A DNA stretch of 32,676 nt from Desulfocapsaceae bacterium (GTDB lineage Bacteria; Desulfobacterota; Desulfobulbia; Desulfobulbales; Desulfocapsaceae), in assembly GCA_028697885.1 (NCBI GenBank), contig JAQVER010000045.1:1-32676 (forward strand), written 5' to 3'. The notes beneath the pieces are model-generated. The model was not told where the DNA came from and did not search any database. It was given only the letters and a program-made list of their open reading frames with translations. Below, piece by piece: positions 23,722 through 32,180 of this stretch (its first letter is position 1; every line of letters begins with the position of its first letter). The translations under genes and the position numbers were made by a program.

Positions 23722-25086
23722 ATGAAAACACATATTCAAGAAAAGGCAGCACTGCTGCTGATAAGTGATAGTGTGGCGATGTTGTTCTCGTTCGTTATTG
23801 CTATTCTTCTTGGTCATAAGGCCAATTTTACCCTTGGCCTCCTTTATACCCATCGCTGGGGTTTTGCAGCTCTCTTTGTTCCCACACTCCTTCTTTTCTT
23901 TGTCCTCGACGGATATGCCTTGCATAAAGTCCGGCAACGTTTTGGCCAGCAGGCATTGATCCTCGGTTGCGGATTGCTGGTCAGCGCGATTTTGTCGACG
24001 TTCATATTCTTTTTCTTCCGGGATCCGGTTCCGCGCGCAGTTTTCCTTATTTTCTATGCAAGTGCATTTGCTCTTGTTGTTTATTTCCGTAAAGTCCTCA
24101 ACCAACGCATGCTTACATCGACCCAGTGGCGGACCCTGATTGTCGGTGACGGAATAAGAAGTTTGGAAGTGGCGCAGTTTATCAATTCCAGTGCCTATCT
24201 GCGCACAGAAGTAGTCGGCTATGTGTCTGGGGGAAACGGGAGTCTGGCGCAGGGCAAGCTGCCTCGCCTGGGGAACATAGATGATCTGGTCTCGGTCGCC
24301 AGAAAAGAGGCTGTCGATCAGGTCATCGTTGCAGTTCCCTCCCGGGATGATGACCTGATCAGACTTTTGCTTGAATGTATGCAAAGTAAGATCAAGGTCT
24401 CAGAATTCAGAAGAGTAATCGAGGAAATAACCGGCAGGGTGCCGATTGATTATCTCAATGACAACTGGTTCCTTCTAGAATTAAGTTGTTCGAATAAGCG
24501 TTATTTCTGGTACACGAAACGCTTAGCTGATATCGCAGCCTCCTGTATTGGGCTCTGCCTGGCATTGCCCCTGTTTCCCTTCGTTGCCTTGCTGATCAAG
24601 GTCGATTCGCGGGGGCCGGTATTCTATTCCCAGCAACGCATGGGTAGAGGGAGCAAACCCTTCCGGGTCTGGAAACTGAGGACCATGGTCGACGGTGCTG
24701 ACCATAATAACGTCCATTGGACCACGGACCATGACGACCGTATCACCCGAGTGGGCAGGTTCATACGTAAAACGCGGCTGGATGAAGTGCCGCAGCTGCT
24801 TAATATCTTTAAGGGCGAAATGAGCCTGATCGGCCCGAGGCCGGAGGCGCTCAGCCTAGTGGAGATGTACACCAAGGAGATTGCCTATTATTCCGAGCGG
24901 CATATGGTAACGCCCGGAATCACCGGCTGGGCCCAGATCAATTACCCCTACGGCAATTCCATCAAAGATACGCGCCAGAAGCTGATGTATGATTTCTATT
25001 ATATCAAGAACCGCAGCATAGTTCTTGACCTCATGATTTTTCTGCGGACGATCCGGATTGTTTTGACAGGCAAGGGAGCTATGTAG
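23722..25086 (+). CDS. polyprenyl-phosphate sugar phosphotransferase (initiating transferase)
   Basis: The enzyme of about 454 residues transfers a sugar 1-phosphate to undecaprenyl phosphate and starts assembly of the repeat unit. Four hydrophobic segments fill the first 120 residues, followed by a Rossmann-like CoA-binding-type domain (LIVGDGIRSLEVAQFIN, VDQVIVAVPS). The C-terminal bacterial sugar transferase domain contains FYSQQRMGRGSKPF, FRVWKLRTMVDGAD, the conserved Asp-Glu pair in TRLDEVPQLLNIF (D354/E355 from ATG 23722), MSLIGPRPEA and TPGITGWAQINYPYG. Start sites: TTG 23692 or ATG 23722; I prefer the ATG, although neither has a strong Shine-Dalgarno sequence. WbaP/WcaJ-like, but the sugar (Glc, Gal or GlcNAc) is not decidable. 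GC content returns to the level of the early genes, so the AT-rich island ends just before it. Confidence 0.92.
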   Translation: MKTHIQEKAALLLISDSVAMLFSFVIAILLGHKANFTLGLLYTHRWGFAALFVPTLLLFFVLDGYALHKVRQRFGQQALILGCGLLVSAILSTFIFFFFRDPVPRAVFLIFYASAFALVVYFRKVLNQRMLTSTQWRTLIVGDGIRSLEVAQFINSSAYLRTEVVGYVSGGNGSLAQGKLPRLGNIDDLVSVARKEAVDQVIVAVPSRDDDLIRLLLECMQSKIKVSEFRRVIEEITGRVPIDYLNDNWFLLELSCSNKRYFWYTKRLADIAASCIGLCLALPLFPFVALLIKVDSRGPVFYSQQRMGRGSKPFRVWKLRTMVDGADHNNVHWTTDHDDRITRVGRFIRKTRLDEVPQLLNIFKGEMSLIGPRPEALSLVEMYTKEIAYYSERHMVTPGITGWAQINYPYGNSIKDTRQKLMYDFYYIKNRSIVLDLMIFLRTIRIVLTGKGAM

Positions 25087-25210
25087 CGTGACAATGTCAT
25101 CGGTTCAGGCGCATGAGTTCTTGAGGTGACAAAGTTCGTAGCTTGTTCTTTTTTCTTTTCCGGGACATTTTTGAAGAATTTCTCCTTAGCCGGACATCGC
25201 TGATATAATT

Positions 25211-27724
25211 ATGGTCAGATCTGTAACTGTTTACCTATTCTTAATCATCCTTTGCCATGCAGTGGCTCCCTGCCAGGCAGAGACTGTTCGTGGAATGTAC
25301 GGGGTCTCTGCCGGTGACCAGGGAAAGGATGTGCAACAGCTTCAGGCTGCTCATGTGACCAGCGTTTTTGTCCCTCCTGATCGGCAGACAATTCAACATT
25401 TTAAGAAGGCTGGATTTCAGGTCTATCTGACCCTGAATGTTTTCGGTGGGTCAGCGGCCTGGAAGAAATATCCGGATTCTGTGCCCATTACTGCCTCCGG
25501 TACGGCTGTTTCTCCTCGTCATGGGGGCATTTGCCCGACCCATTTTCCTTGGCGTGAAGAACGTCTGGCCCTTTTGGCCTCCTGGTTGAAGGAGTATGGG
25601 ACGGCTGAAGGTATTGACGGTGTGTGGCTGGATTTTCTCAGATATCCAGGGCGCTGGGAAGAGAAGCAACCTGAAATCCCTGACACCTGTTATTGTCCAC
25701 GTTGTCTGGAGCTCTTTCAGATTGAAAAGGGTGTTGATATCCCTGATACTTTATCTGTTCGAGAAACGGCAGACTGGATACATACGCATGCCGAAGTAAA
25801 GTGGCGGCAATGGAAACAGGAGCAGATTCTCTCCTTTGTTCGTGATGCGCGTTCCGTGCTGGATAAGGCAGAGGGTAGAAAAAAGATCAAGCTTGGTGTC
25901 TTCCTGGTTCCCTGGACTCAAGGGGAACGACAGGGGGCCGTGCTGACACAGCTGGCCCAGGACGCCAGCCGGATCGCAAGATACGCGGATCTTTTGTCGC
26001 CTATGGTCTATCATGAAATGGTGGATCAGCCTGTGGAATGGGTCAGGGATATCAGCGAATATTTTCTGGAGATGACGAAAAAGCCTGTCTGGCCGATTAT
26101 TCAGGCGGGTGATGTTACCGCGGATGCATTTGCTCAGGCCGGGCAATCTGTTTCCCAAAGCGGAGCTGAAGGTCTTCTTGTTTATAGTTTCGCCCACATG
26201 CAGGAGAGTTTGTGGCCGTTGCTGAAAAATTTTGAGGCAAGGAAGAACCTTCTTGCAAATTCGGCATTGATGATCGATCCCGCCGGCAACAAGCAGGTGC
26301 CGGCCTCCTGGCAGCAAGGTGATGATGCTGTCTATGACAGCAAGGTTCTCTTTCAGCCCGGGACGGAAAAAAACAGGGGAATGCTGGGCATTACTGCCGG
26401 CCTTGATCGTCGGGGAGTATGGAAGACGGCGCTGCCGGCGTGTGTCCCCGGGGAAACATACCGGTTCTCAGCAGACTTTTTTCGGGAAAAGCTTCAGGGG
26501 ATTGCGTATCCGGAGATTGAGGTATGGGGCCACCATTATCTGCTCAATACCCACCGTGTTGTCGGACAATTTCAAAACCTCCGCATATCCGTTCAGTGTC
26601 CACAAGAGCTGAAGGAATCCGAGAATATTTTTTCATTTCAAAACAGTTATCCCGGGACGACGTTCTGGTTACGGAATCCTGAGTTGGTTGTAGAGTCTCC
26701 CCGGCAGGTCAGGCAGGATTTTACTGGTAATGCCGGTTTCTTCCCGATTGGCGCCTATGGTGCCAGTGTCGAAAATATCCCGCTGATGCAGGCAATGGGC
26801 TTGAACAGTGCTGTTATCCGCATGAATGCAAAATCCATCGACGCATGCATTGATAATGGCATGCATTGCCTTCTCTCCGTCCCCCATGACCCTGGAGAGC
26901 TGCTCCTGGCTGTCAACGCTCTGGCTGATCGTGTGCACAAGGGCAGGTTCAGTTTTTATGTCAATGATGAGCCGGGAATTCATTCATTTCCTCGTTGGCA
27001 GGCGCAGGATATTCAGAGAATTCTTCATGATCGCTTTCCTGCAATTCCTACCTCGATGGCAATAGTGCGGCCGCAGTCCATTCCGGATTACAGCGGAAGT
27101 TCTGATTATTTCATGCTCGATCAATATCCCGTCCCTTTCATGCCCATGACCTGGCTTTCTGAGTCAATGGATCAAGCGGCGGCTTCTGTCGGCAGGAATC
27201 GTCTGCAGTCGGTGATCCAGGCATTTGGCGGCAGTGAGTGGAGTTCTGACGGCTGGCCGAGACTGCCAAGTTTTGAGGAAATGAACTGTCTGGCCTTCCT
27301 CTCCATCATCCATGGCAGCAGAGGCATCTATTTTTACTCATTTCCGATTATTGCCGGCGATGAACAGGGGAAAAAAGATTTTCAGCGAGTTGTTGGACGG
27401 TTGCAAAAAATTCTTCCCTGGTTGAAAAGCATCAACCAGCCTGAGCCCGTTGCCCTTGAAATGCTGTCAGCGAACAGGGTTGACCCGAAAGGAAATCCGG
27501 CAGTTCATTGTGTCTATAAGAAGAAGGATTCCGAGCAGATGCTGCTTTGCGTAAATACCCTCCCGACCTACACCACGGCTTCTGTATCACTTCCGGATGC
27601 AGGGAAATCTGTCTGGGGGGAATTCTTTGATGGCAGTAAGGCGATGGCGGTCAATGGTGCTCTGCGGCTTGATTTTCTTCCTCTGGAAGTCAAGGCCTTT
27701 ACTCCTCAGCTATTCACAGATTAA
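25211..27724 (+). CDS. secreted two-barrel putative glycoside hydrolase
   Basis: The 837-residue protein has a signal peptide (SVTVYLFLIILCHAVAPCQA, cleavage near 24), so it is periplasmic or exported. Residues about 28-345 form a barrel like the GHL10/DUF187-type glycosidases: IDGVWLDFLRYPGRW with D141, the CYCPRC pair and LSPMVYHEM. Residues about 350-500 look like a beta-sandwich (YRFSADFFREKLQG, PEIEVWGHHYLLN). Residues about 510-760 form a second barrel reminiscent of beta-galactosidase-like folds, with FYVNDEPGIHSFP (D586/E587 as candidate acid) and SRGIYFYSFP. A short beta domain ends the chain. At the end of the locus it may trim, release or degrade the polymer. Family and activity are inferred from motifs; the tandem pairing of two different barrels is not one I can name. 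Confidence 0.8.
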   Translation: MVRSVTVYLFLIILCHAVAPCQAETVRGMYGVSAGDQGKDVQQLQAAHVTSVFVPPDRQTIQHFKKAGFQVYLTLNVFGGSAAWKKYPDSVPITASGTAVSPRHGGICPTHFPWREERLALLASWLKEYGTAEGIDGVWLDFLRYPGRWEEKQPEIPDTCYCPRCLELFQIEKGVDIPDTLSVRETADWIHTHAEVKWRQWKQEQILSFVRDARSVLDKAEGRKKIKLGVFLVPWTQGERQGAVLTQLAQDASRIARYADLLSPMVYHEMVDQPVEWVRDISEYFLEMTKKPVWPIIQAGDVTADAFAQAGQSVSQSGAEGLLVYSFAHMQESLWPLLKNFEARKNLLANSALMIDPAGNKQVPASWQQGDDAVYDSKVLFQPGTEKNRGMLGITAGLDRRGVWKTALPACVPGETYRFSADFFREKLQGIAYPEIEVWGHHYLLNTHRVVGQFQNLRISVQCPQELKESENIFSFQNSYPGTTFWLRNPELVVESPRQVRQDFTGNAGFFPIGAYGASVENIPLMQAMGLNSAVIRMNAKSIDACIDNGMHCLLSVPHDPGELLLAVNALADRVHKGRFSFYVNDEPGIHSFPRWQAQDIQRILHDRFPAIPTSMAIVRPQSIPDYSGSSDYFMLDQYPVPFMPMTWLSESMDQAAASVGRNRLQSVIQAFGGSEWSSDGWPRLPSFEEMNCLAFLSIIHGSRGIYFYSFPIIAGDEQGKKDFQRVVGRLQKILPWLKSINQPEPVALEMLSANRVDPKGNPAVHCVYKKKDSEQMLLCVNTLPTYTTASVSLPDAGKSVWGEFFDGSKAMAVNGALRLDFLPLEVKAFTPQLFTD

Positions 27725-27731
27725 AGAGTGA

Positions 27732-27801
27732 CTCGCGCAGAGACGCAGAGGCGCAGAGGAGGACAAAAACAAAAGGATCTTTTCTCAGCGCCTCAGCACG
27801 A
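27732..27801. repeat. palindromic intergenic repeat, copy D (right arm shortened)
   Basis: The left arm CTCGCGCAGAGACGCAGAG is intact and followed by GCGCAGAG. The right arm reads CTCAGCGCCTCAGCACGATAA, lacking the CGTCTCTGCG core present in copy E. It can no longer fold fully. Confidence 0.85.
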
Positions 27802-27827
27802 TAAACTTTCTTTTAAACAGCTGCTTC

Positions 27828-27909
27828 TGTTTATCAATCCCTGGCCCCCAAAAAAAATGATGGTTGCAGCTTCTGATCTTTACGGAAAAACTGCAGGGTG
27901 ATGGCGGTC
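27828..27909 (-). pseudogene. duplicated C-terminal remnant of the HtrA-like protease gene
   Basis: On the minus strand this reads TAITLQFFRKDQKL, then QPSFFLGARD and a stop, parallel to TTITLQFLRKDQKL, STTIVLGAKD and stop at the end of the intact gene (28045-28120). It has no start codon and is cut off at the duplication junction, so it cannot be a gene. The frame and stop are kept but several residues have drifted, so the duplication is not brand new. Confidence 0.85.
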
Positions 27910-27913
27910 GATA

Positions 27914-28120
27914 CAGTTATTCACAGATTAAAGACTGACTCGCGCAGAGACGCAGAGGCGCAGAGAGGACAAAGCTAAAAGGTTTTTCTCAGCGCCTCAG
28001 CGTCTCTGCGCGATAAATTTCTTTAAAACAGCTGTTTCAGCTTATCAATCCTTGGCCCCCAAAACAATGGTGGTGGACAGCTTTTGATCTTTACGGAGAA
28101 ACTGCAGGGTGATGGTGGTC
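27914..28120. repeat. tandem duplication, right copy (holds repeat copy E and the real protease 3' end)
   Basis: It matches 27707-27909. Its first 20 bases (TTATTCACAGATTAAAG) repeat the 3' end of the glycosidase-like gene out of context. Its last 75 bases are the genuine coding end of the protease gene. The true order before duplication was therefore glycosidase gene end, palindrome, protease gene end. Confidence 0.9.
27939..28013. repeat. palindromic intergenic repeat, copy E (complete)
   Basis: The left arm CTCGCGCAGAGACGCAGAG with GCGCAGAG, the spacer AGGACAAAGCTAAAAGG, and the right arm CAGCGCCTCAGCGTCTCTGCGCGA are all present. It lies between convergent genes, where a strong hairpin could end transcription from both sides. 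Confidence 0.9.
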
Positions 28121-29166
28121 CCTGGTGCGCTCAGGGCAATACGATTACGAAGATCGGCGGCTCCGGCAATGCCGATATCGTTCATGGATATTATCAGGTC
28201 GTCTACTTGCAGAGCGCTTGAGGCCGGAGAATTTTCTCTGATTTTACTGACAAGGGCGGCATTGTGGGTATTGCTGTTCAGCTTCTTTGCTTTCAGTAGG
28301 TCGGGGCTGATATCCTTGGGAGCTACCCCTAACCAGGCTCGGGTCATTTTCCCGTCCTTTTGTAATCGCTCCGCAATGATGTTTGCCATATTGATCGGAA
28401 TGGCAAAACCGACTCCCATATAGCCACCGGTTTGGGTCAGAAAAGCAGTGTTTATGCCGATTGCCTGGCCATGAATGTTGAGAAGGGGGCCTCCTGAATT
28501 GCCGGGGTTGATGGCCGCATCGGTCTGAATGAAATCTTCGTATTCGCTGATACCGACACTGCTTCGTCCTGTGGCGCTGATAATACCGGCGGTAACTGTT
28601 TGCATCATCTCAAAAGGTGATCCTATGGCTATCGCCCATTCCCCGACTTTGAGTGATGATGAGTCGCCCAAAGAAATTACCGGCAGGTCCTCTGCCTCAA
28701 TTTTTATCAATGCGACATCCGATTTCTGGTCCTGACCGATTATTCTGGCAGTAAATTCACGCTTGTCTATAAGGCGAATTGTTACTTCCTCGGCGTTGTT
28801 GACTACATGAGAGTTGGTGAGAATGTATCCGTTTCTGTTGATGATAAATCCGGATCCATGGGCGTAGGTTGTGTGTTTGTCTCTGGTGTCAGGGGTATTG
28901 TTATTTTCTTCTCCAAAGAAATTCTTCAGCAGGGGGTCGTTGAAGAATTCTTTCGAGGCATTTTCCTCGGCAGTGTTGTCTGCGCTCACTTTTTTTACAT
29001 AGACATAGACAACTGCATCTTTGGCCTTCCGGGCGACAGCCTGAAATGCTTCGGCCGTGTCCACCAGTGATGCTATTTTGGTGTCAATATTGTCTGCGCT
29101 GTTACTGGTAAAAGGGATAAGAGAGATGGTAATAGTCAGGAAAATAGAAAAAAGCAGTGAATTCAT
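28045..29166 (-). CDS. HtrA/DegP-type periplasmic serine protease
   Basis: The 373-residue protein has a signal peptide (SLLFSIFLTITISLIPFTSNSA) and is expected in the periplasm, where HtrA enzymes degrade or refold damaged proteins. The trypsin-like domain has the full triad: H120 in ILTNSHVV, D150 in KSDVALIKI and S224 in NPGNSGGPLLN. HGSGFIINRNGYILT precedes it, and SPFEMMQTVTAGIIS marks the activation loop region. One PDZ domain follows (LKAKKLNSNTHNAALVSKI, SPASSALQVDDLIISMNDI). With one PDZ it is closer to DegS/HhoB-size members than to two-PDZ DegP. The N-terminus lacks a retained membrane anchor unless the signal is uncleaved. It converges on the polysaccharide locus. The upstream region shows no clear Shine-Dalgarno sequence. 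Confidence 0.93.
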   Translation of the reverse strand: MNSLLFSIFLTITISLIPFTSNSADNIDTKIASLVDTAEAFQAVARKAKDAVVYVYVKKVSADNTAEENASKEFFNDPLLKNFFGEENNNTPDTRDKHTTYAHGSGFIINRNGYILTNSHVVNNAEEVTIRLIDKREFTARIIGQDQKSDVALIKIEAEDLPVISLGDSSSLKVGEWAIAIGSPFEMMQTVTAGIISATGRSSVGISEYEDFIQTDAAINPGNSGGPLLNIHGQAIGINTAFLTQTGGYMGVGFAIPINMANIIAERLQKDGKMTRAWLGVAPKDISPDLLKAKKLNSNTHNAALVSKIRENSPASSALQVDDLIISMNDIGIAGAADLRNRIALSAPGTTITLQFLRKDQKLSTTIVLGAKD

Positions 29167-29690
29167 GATGTCACGTACCGGTAAAAGGGTATCTTGAACA
29201 AAAATCCTAATTTTTCAAGGTAGCCAAAAGTTAAACAAAATCTTCAAAACTTACCTTTTCGGGCTCAATTTGAATGCACTTTGCAATTATAAAACGTGAT
29301 TGGTAAGCGCTAATTGAAATTCATTAAACTTCATGCCGGTTTGCCCTCCTGATTTTGATAACCAGTAGAAATCTTGGGGAAATCAATAGAGGGAAATATC
29401 CCTCACTTTATTGAGGGTGAGCATAATAGACTTTTGCAAGAGGCTCAATTTAAATCTGGCCTCTCTCCACTCTTGATGGCGTCGCAAAAAAGTCGCCAAC
29501 TGCTGCGTTGCCGCACATTGTCTCGTCACTGCGACGTACTTAAGTACACCTCATTCCTCGAAATGTGCGCGCCTTGCATTTGACGATTTTTGCTTAGCCA
29601 TCCCCAAAAATGAATTTTTACGAGACTGCCACTCTTGGTTTGTTGAATTTATAGGGTAGCGTTCACAACGATGTAATTGCTCTTAAGAGT
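29167..29690. other. spacer between the divergent protease and EF-G side genes
   Basis: About 525 bases without a credible gene. AT-rich DNA at 29167-29340 should hold the protease promoter, but no box was clear. An inverted pair CCTCACTTTATTGAGG lies near 29401-29416. The long imperfect palindrome at 29475-29602 fills the right part, and CTCTTAAGAG sits at 29680-29689. Confidence 0.4.
29475..29602. repeat. 128-bp imperfect palindrome (MITE-like element)
   Basis: The ends GATGGCGTCGCAAAAAA (29475-29491) and TTTTTGCTTAGCCATC (29587-29602) are inverted with few mismatches. Inner parts also pair (GCACATT near 29512 with AATGTGC near 29561), and the centre is the perfect palindrome GTACTTAAGTAC (29536-29547). 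No transposase frame is inside. It has the layout of a small non-autonomous element or a repeat that forms a long RNA hairpin. No clear target-site duplication was seen. Confidence 0.65.
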
Positions 29691-29888
29691 GTGAAAAAAA
29701 TGCTGTACAAAGCGGTGTTAGTTGAGTATTATCCTCCATTTTTACTTGTTCGCGAAATTGTGGTTCCAAGTGATTGGGTCATTGTTCAACAGGATATGTT
29801 AAAGAAAAATATTGAAGTTTTAAGTGGTTATTGCTTTTTTGAGACGGAAAACTCTTTGGCTTCCGTTTGTTGTTTATATGTCCGTTGA
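29691..29888 (+). CDS. possible small protein of 65 residues
   Basis: The frame starts at GTG 29691 (MKKMLYKAVLVEYYPPFLLV) and ends with TGA immediately before a terminator hairpin, which supports a real transcript end here. The middle VSGYCFFETENSL-like stretch and the absence of signal or membrane segments suggest a small soluble protein. There is no good ribosome binding site (the upstream sequence is CTCTTAAGAG), and GTG is followed by a run of A, so initiation could also be at ATG 29700. I recognise no family. It could instead be a non-coding leader of the fusA transcript. Confidence 0.35.
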   Translation: MKKMLYKAVLVEYYPPFLLVREIVVPSDWVIVQQDMLKKNIEVLSGYCFFETENSLASVCCLYVR

Positions 29889-29926
29889 ATGAGGAGTTGC
29901 AGGTTCTGTGGCTCCTTATTTTTTTT
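29889..29926 (+). terminator. rho-independent terminator upstream of fusA
   Basis: ATGAGGAG (29889-29896) pairs with CTCCTTAT (about 29912-29919) with one wobble, and an inner CAG/CTG can extend the helix. A run of eight T follows. It separates the small frame from fusA, so the two are not a simple operon unless it is an attenuator. Confidence 0.75.
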
Positions 29927-29985
29927 ATTTTATCTTAGGTCGGCTTAGGACGGTCAGGAAGATTTAGGTGTAGAGGATAGCAATC

Positions 29986-32070
29986 ATGAGTGTAGATTTA
30001 AGTAATGTGCGGAATATAGGGATCAGTGCCCATATTGATTCAGGGAAAACGACACTGACCGAGCGCATCCTGTTTTATACGGATCGGATTCATGCCATCC
30101 ACGATGTTCGTGGTAAAGATGGTGTCGGTGCCAAAATGGATTCCATGGAACTTGAAAGAGAGCGTGGAATTACCATTCAGTCTGCAGCTACATTCTGCAA
30201 CTGGAAGGGAAAAGATATCAATATTATTGATACTCCCGGCCATGTGGACTTCACTATTGAGGTTGAGCGTGCCCTGCGGGTTTTGGATGGAGCAGTGCTG
30301 GTGCTGTGTTCTGTTGGTGGCGTGCAATCACAGTCTATCACCGTAAATCGGCAGATGACCCGTTATAAGGTTCCCCGTATCGCCTTTATTAACAAGTGCG
30401 ATCGTACCGGAGCCAATCCGGAAAGGGTAACCGCCCAGTTGCGCGATAAACTTGGATTGAATGCACATATGGTCCAGCTGCCCATCGGTTTGGAAAATGA
30501 TTTGGTGGGGGTTGTTGATCTGGTTACCATGAAGGCCCTCTATTTTGAGGGTGCTAATGGTGAGATCGTCCGCGAGGATGCGATCCCGGCCGCCCTGCAG
30601 GAACGGGCACAGGAAAAACGGGAAGAACTGCTTGAGGCGGTTTCCATGTTTTCCGATGACTTGATGGAAGTGATGCTGGAGGAAGGAGAAATTGATCCGG
30701 AGTTGATCCGTGATGCCATACGCAAGGGCACTCTCTCTCTGGAATTCTCTCCTGTCTTTGTTGGCTCTGCCTATAAAAATAAAGGTGTACAGCCCATGCT
30801 TGATGGGGTGAACGCCTATTTGCCTTGTCCTACTGATGTTGAAAATTTGGCACTTGATCTCAGCGAAGGGGAAAAGGAGTTTCCAGTTACCAATAATCCT
30901 GATGATCCTCTTATTATGCTGGCCTTCAAACTGGAAGATGGACGTTATGGGCAGTTGACCTATGTGCGGACCTATCAGGGAACGGTTAGCAAGGGAGATT
31001 CGGTTTTTAACAGTCGGACCGGCAAGAAGGTGAAGATCGGTCGTCTGTGCCGGATGCATTCCGACGAGATGGAGGATATCGATTTCTGCGGATCCGGTGA
31101 TATCGTAGCCCTCTTTGGGGTGGACTGTGCTTCCGGCGATACCTTTTGTTCAGGTGATATCTCCTGCTCCATGAGCTCCATGCATATTCCCGAGCCGGTA
31201 ATTTCTCTGGCTATTGTCCCGGTGGACAACAAGGCGCAGATCAACATGTCCAAGGCGCTTAACCGTTTTACCAAGGAAGATCCTACCTTCAAGACCTTTG
31301 TTGACCATGAGACCAATGAGACCATTATCTCTGGTATGGGCGAGCTGCATCTGGAAGTCTATGTCGAGCGCATGAAACGTGAATATAACGCCGAGGTTCA
31401 GGTGGGCGCACCCCAGGTCGCCTACCGTGAGACCATCACTGCCCGTGCGGAATTCAACTATACCCACAAAAAGCAGACTGGTGGTTCCGGTCAGTTTGGC
31501 CGGGTGGCCGGCTATATGGAGCCTCTGGAAGAGGGTGAGTATGAATTTGTCGACTCCATTGTCGGTGGTGCTATCCCCCGGGAATTTATTTCCTCTTGTG
31601 ACAAGGGCTTCCAGAAGAGTCTGGTCAAAGGTTCGCTCTGCGGCTCAGGTGTTACCGGTGTTCGTTGCGTTATCAACGACGGTTCCTTTCATGCCGTTGA
31701 CTCCTCGGATGTGGCTTTCCAGCTGGCAGCTATTGGCGCCTTCAAGGAAGGGTATATGAAGGCCAAACCCGTGATCATGGAGCCAATTATGAAGGTCTCC
31801 GTGGAAGGTCCCACCGAGTTTCAGGGATCAATCATGGGCAGTATCAATCAGCGCCGCGGTATGATCATCGGAACCATGGAAGAGGGTAACTATACCGTGG
31901 TTGAGGCCGATGTGCCTCTGTCCGAGATGTTTGGCTATTCAACCACCTTGCGTTCATTGACCCAGGGTAAGGCCGAATTCACCATGGAGTTCTCCGCCTT
32001 TAAGCAGGTGCCAAAGACGGTCAACGACGAGCTGATCAAGAAATATCAGAGTGAGAAGAAGAACGCATAG
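29986..32070 (+). CDS. fusA: elongation factor G, spdEFG1/mitochondrial-EFG1-like
   Basis: The 694-residue GTPase drives translocation of tRNA and mRNA on the ribosome. G1 AHIDSGKTT, the switch region [18 protein letters not shown]3 DTPGHVDF and G4 NKCD (in [12 protein letters not shown]) are intact. Domains II-V follow, with [34 protein letters not shown] and the closing domain V block [12 protein letters not shown]. The switch I stretch [22 protein letters not shown] and the segment [20 protein letters not shown] follow mitochondrial EF-G1 closely from memory. This is the spdEFG1 type known from spirochaetes, planctomycetes and deltaproteobacteria. A ribosome site AGAGGA lies eight bases before ATG 29986. 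It stands alone, not in a str operon, which fits a paralogue. A weak hairpin follows at 32071. Confidence 0.95.
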   Translation: MSVDLSNVRNIGISAHIDSGKTTLTERILFYTDRIHAIHDVRGKDGVGAKMDSMELERERGITIQSAATFCNWKGKDINIIDTPGHVDFTIEVERALRVLDGAVLVLCSVGGVQSQSITVNRQMTRYKVPRIAFINKCDRTGANPERVTAQLRDKLGLNAHMVQLPIGLENDLVGVVDLVTMKALYFEGANGEIVREDAIPAALQERAQEKREELLEAVSMFSDDLMEVMLEEGEIDPELIRDAIRKGTLSLEFSPVFVGSAYKNKGVQPMLDGVNAYLPCPTDVENLALDLSEGEKEFPVTNNPDDPLIMLAFKLEDGRYGQLTYVRTYQGTVSKGDSVFNSRTGKKVKIGRLCRMHSDEMEDIDFCGSGDIVALFGVDCASGDTFCSGDISCSMSSMHIPEPVISLAIVPVDNKAQINMSKALNRFTKEDPTFKTFVDHETNETIISGMGELHLEVYVERMKREYNAEVQVGAPQVAYRETITARAEFNYTHKKQTGGSGQFGRVAGYMEPLEEGEYEFVDSIVGGAIPREFISSCDKGFQKSLVKGSLCGSGVTGVRCVINDGSFHAVDSSDVAFQLAAIGAFKEGYMKAKPVIMEPIMKVSVEGPTEFQGSIMGSINQRRGMIIGTMEEGNYTVVEADVPLSEMFGYSTTLRSLTQGKAEFTMEFSAFKQVPKTVNDELIKKYQSEKKNA

Positions 32071-32097
32071 TCTTTGTCTTTAGACAAAGAGGTGTTT
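32071..32097 (+). terminator. possible terminator after fusA
   Basis: TCTTTGTC (32071-32078) and GACAAAGA (32083-32090) form an eight-bp stem with loop TTTA directly after the stop codon. GGTG and TTTTT follow, so the T run is offset by four bases. It is a modest terminator or an mRNA-end stem. Confidence 0.5.
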
Positions 32098-32180
32098 TTA
32101 TACCGGGCGTGCGTTGCATGTCTGGCAGATCGTCCCTTTATGGACGAAGCAAATGAAATAGATAAAAGAGGTACACGGCC

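Larger units (their letters stand above)
27707..27909. repeat. tandem duplication, left copy (holds repeat copy D)
   Basis: This unit starts inside the last codons of the glycosidase-like gene (TATTCACAGATTAAAG), runs through a palindromic repeat and ends in sequence matching the last codons of the downstream protease gene. It is matched base by base by 27914-28120 with scattered changes and small indels. The unit is about 205 bp. Confidence 0.9.

Noticed and set aside
1700..29985. Sigma54 (-24/-12) promoters upstream of the polysaccharide genes
   Set aside because: I looked for TGGCAC-N5-TTGC-like sites before each transcription unit and found none convincing.
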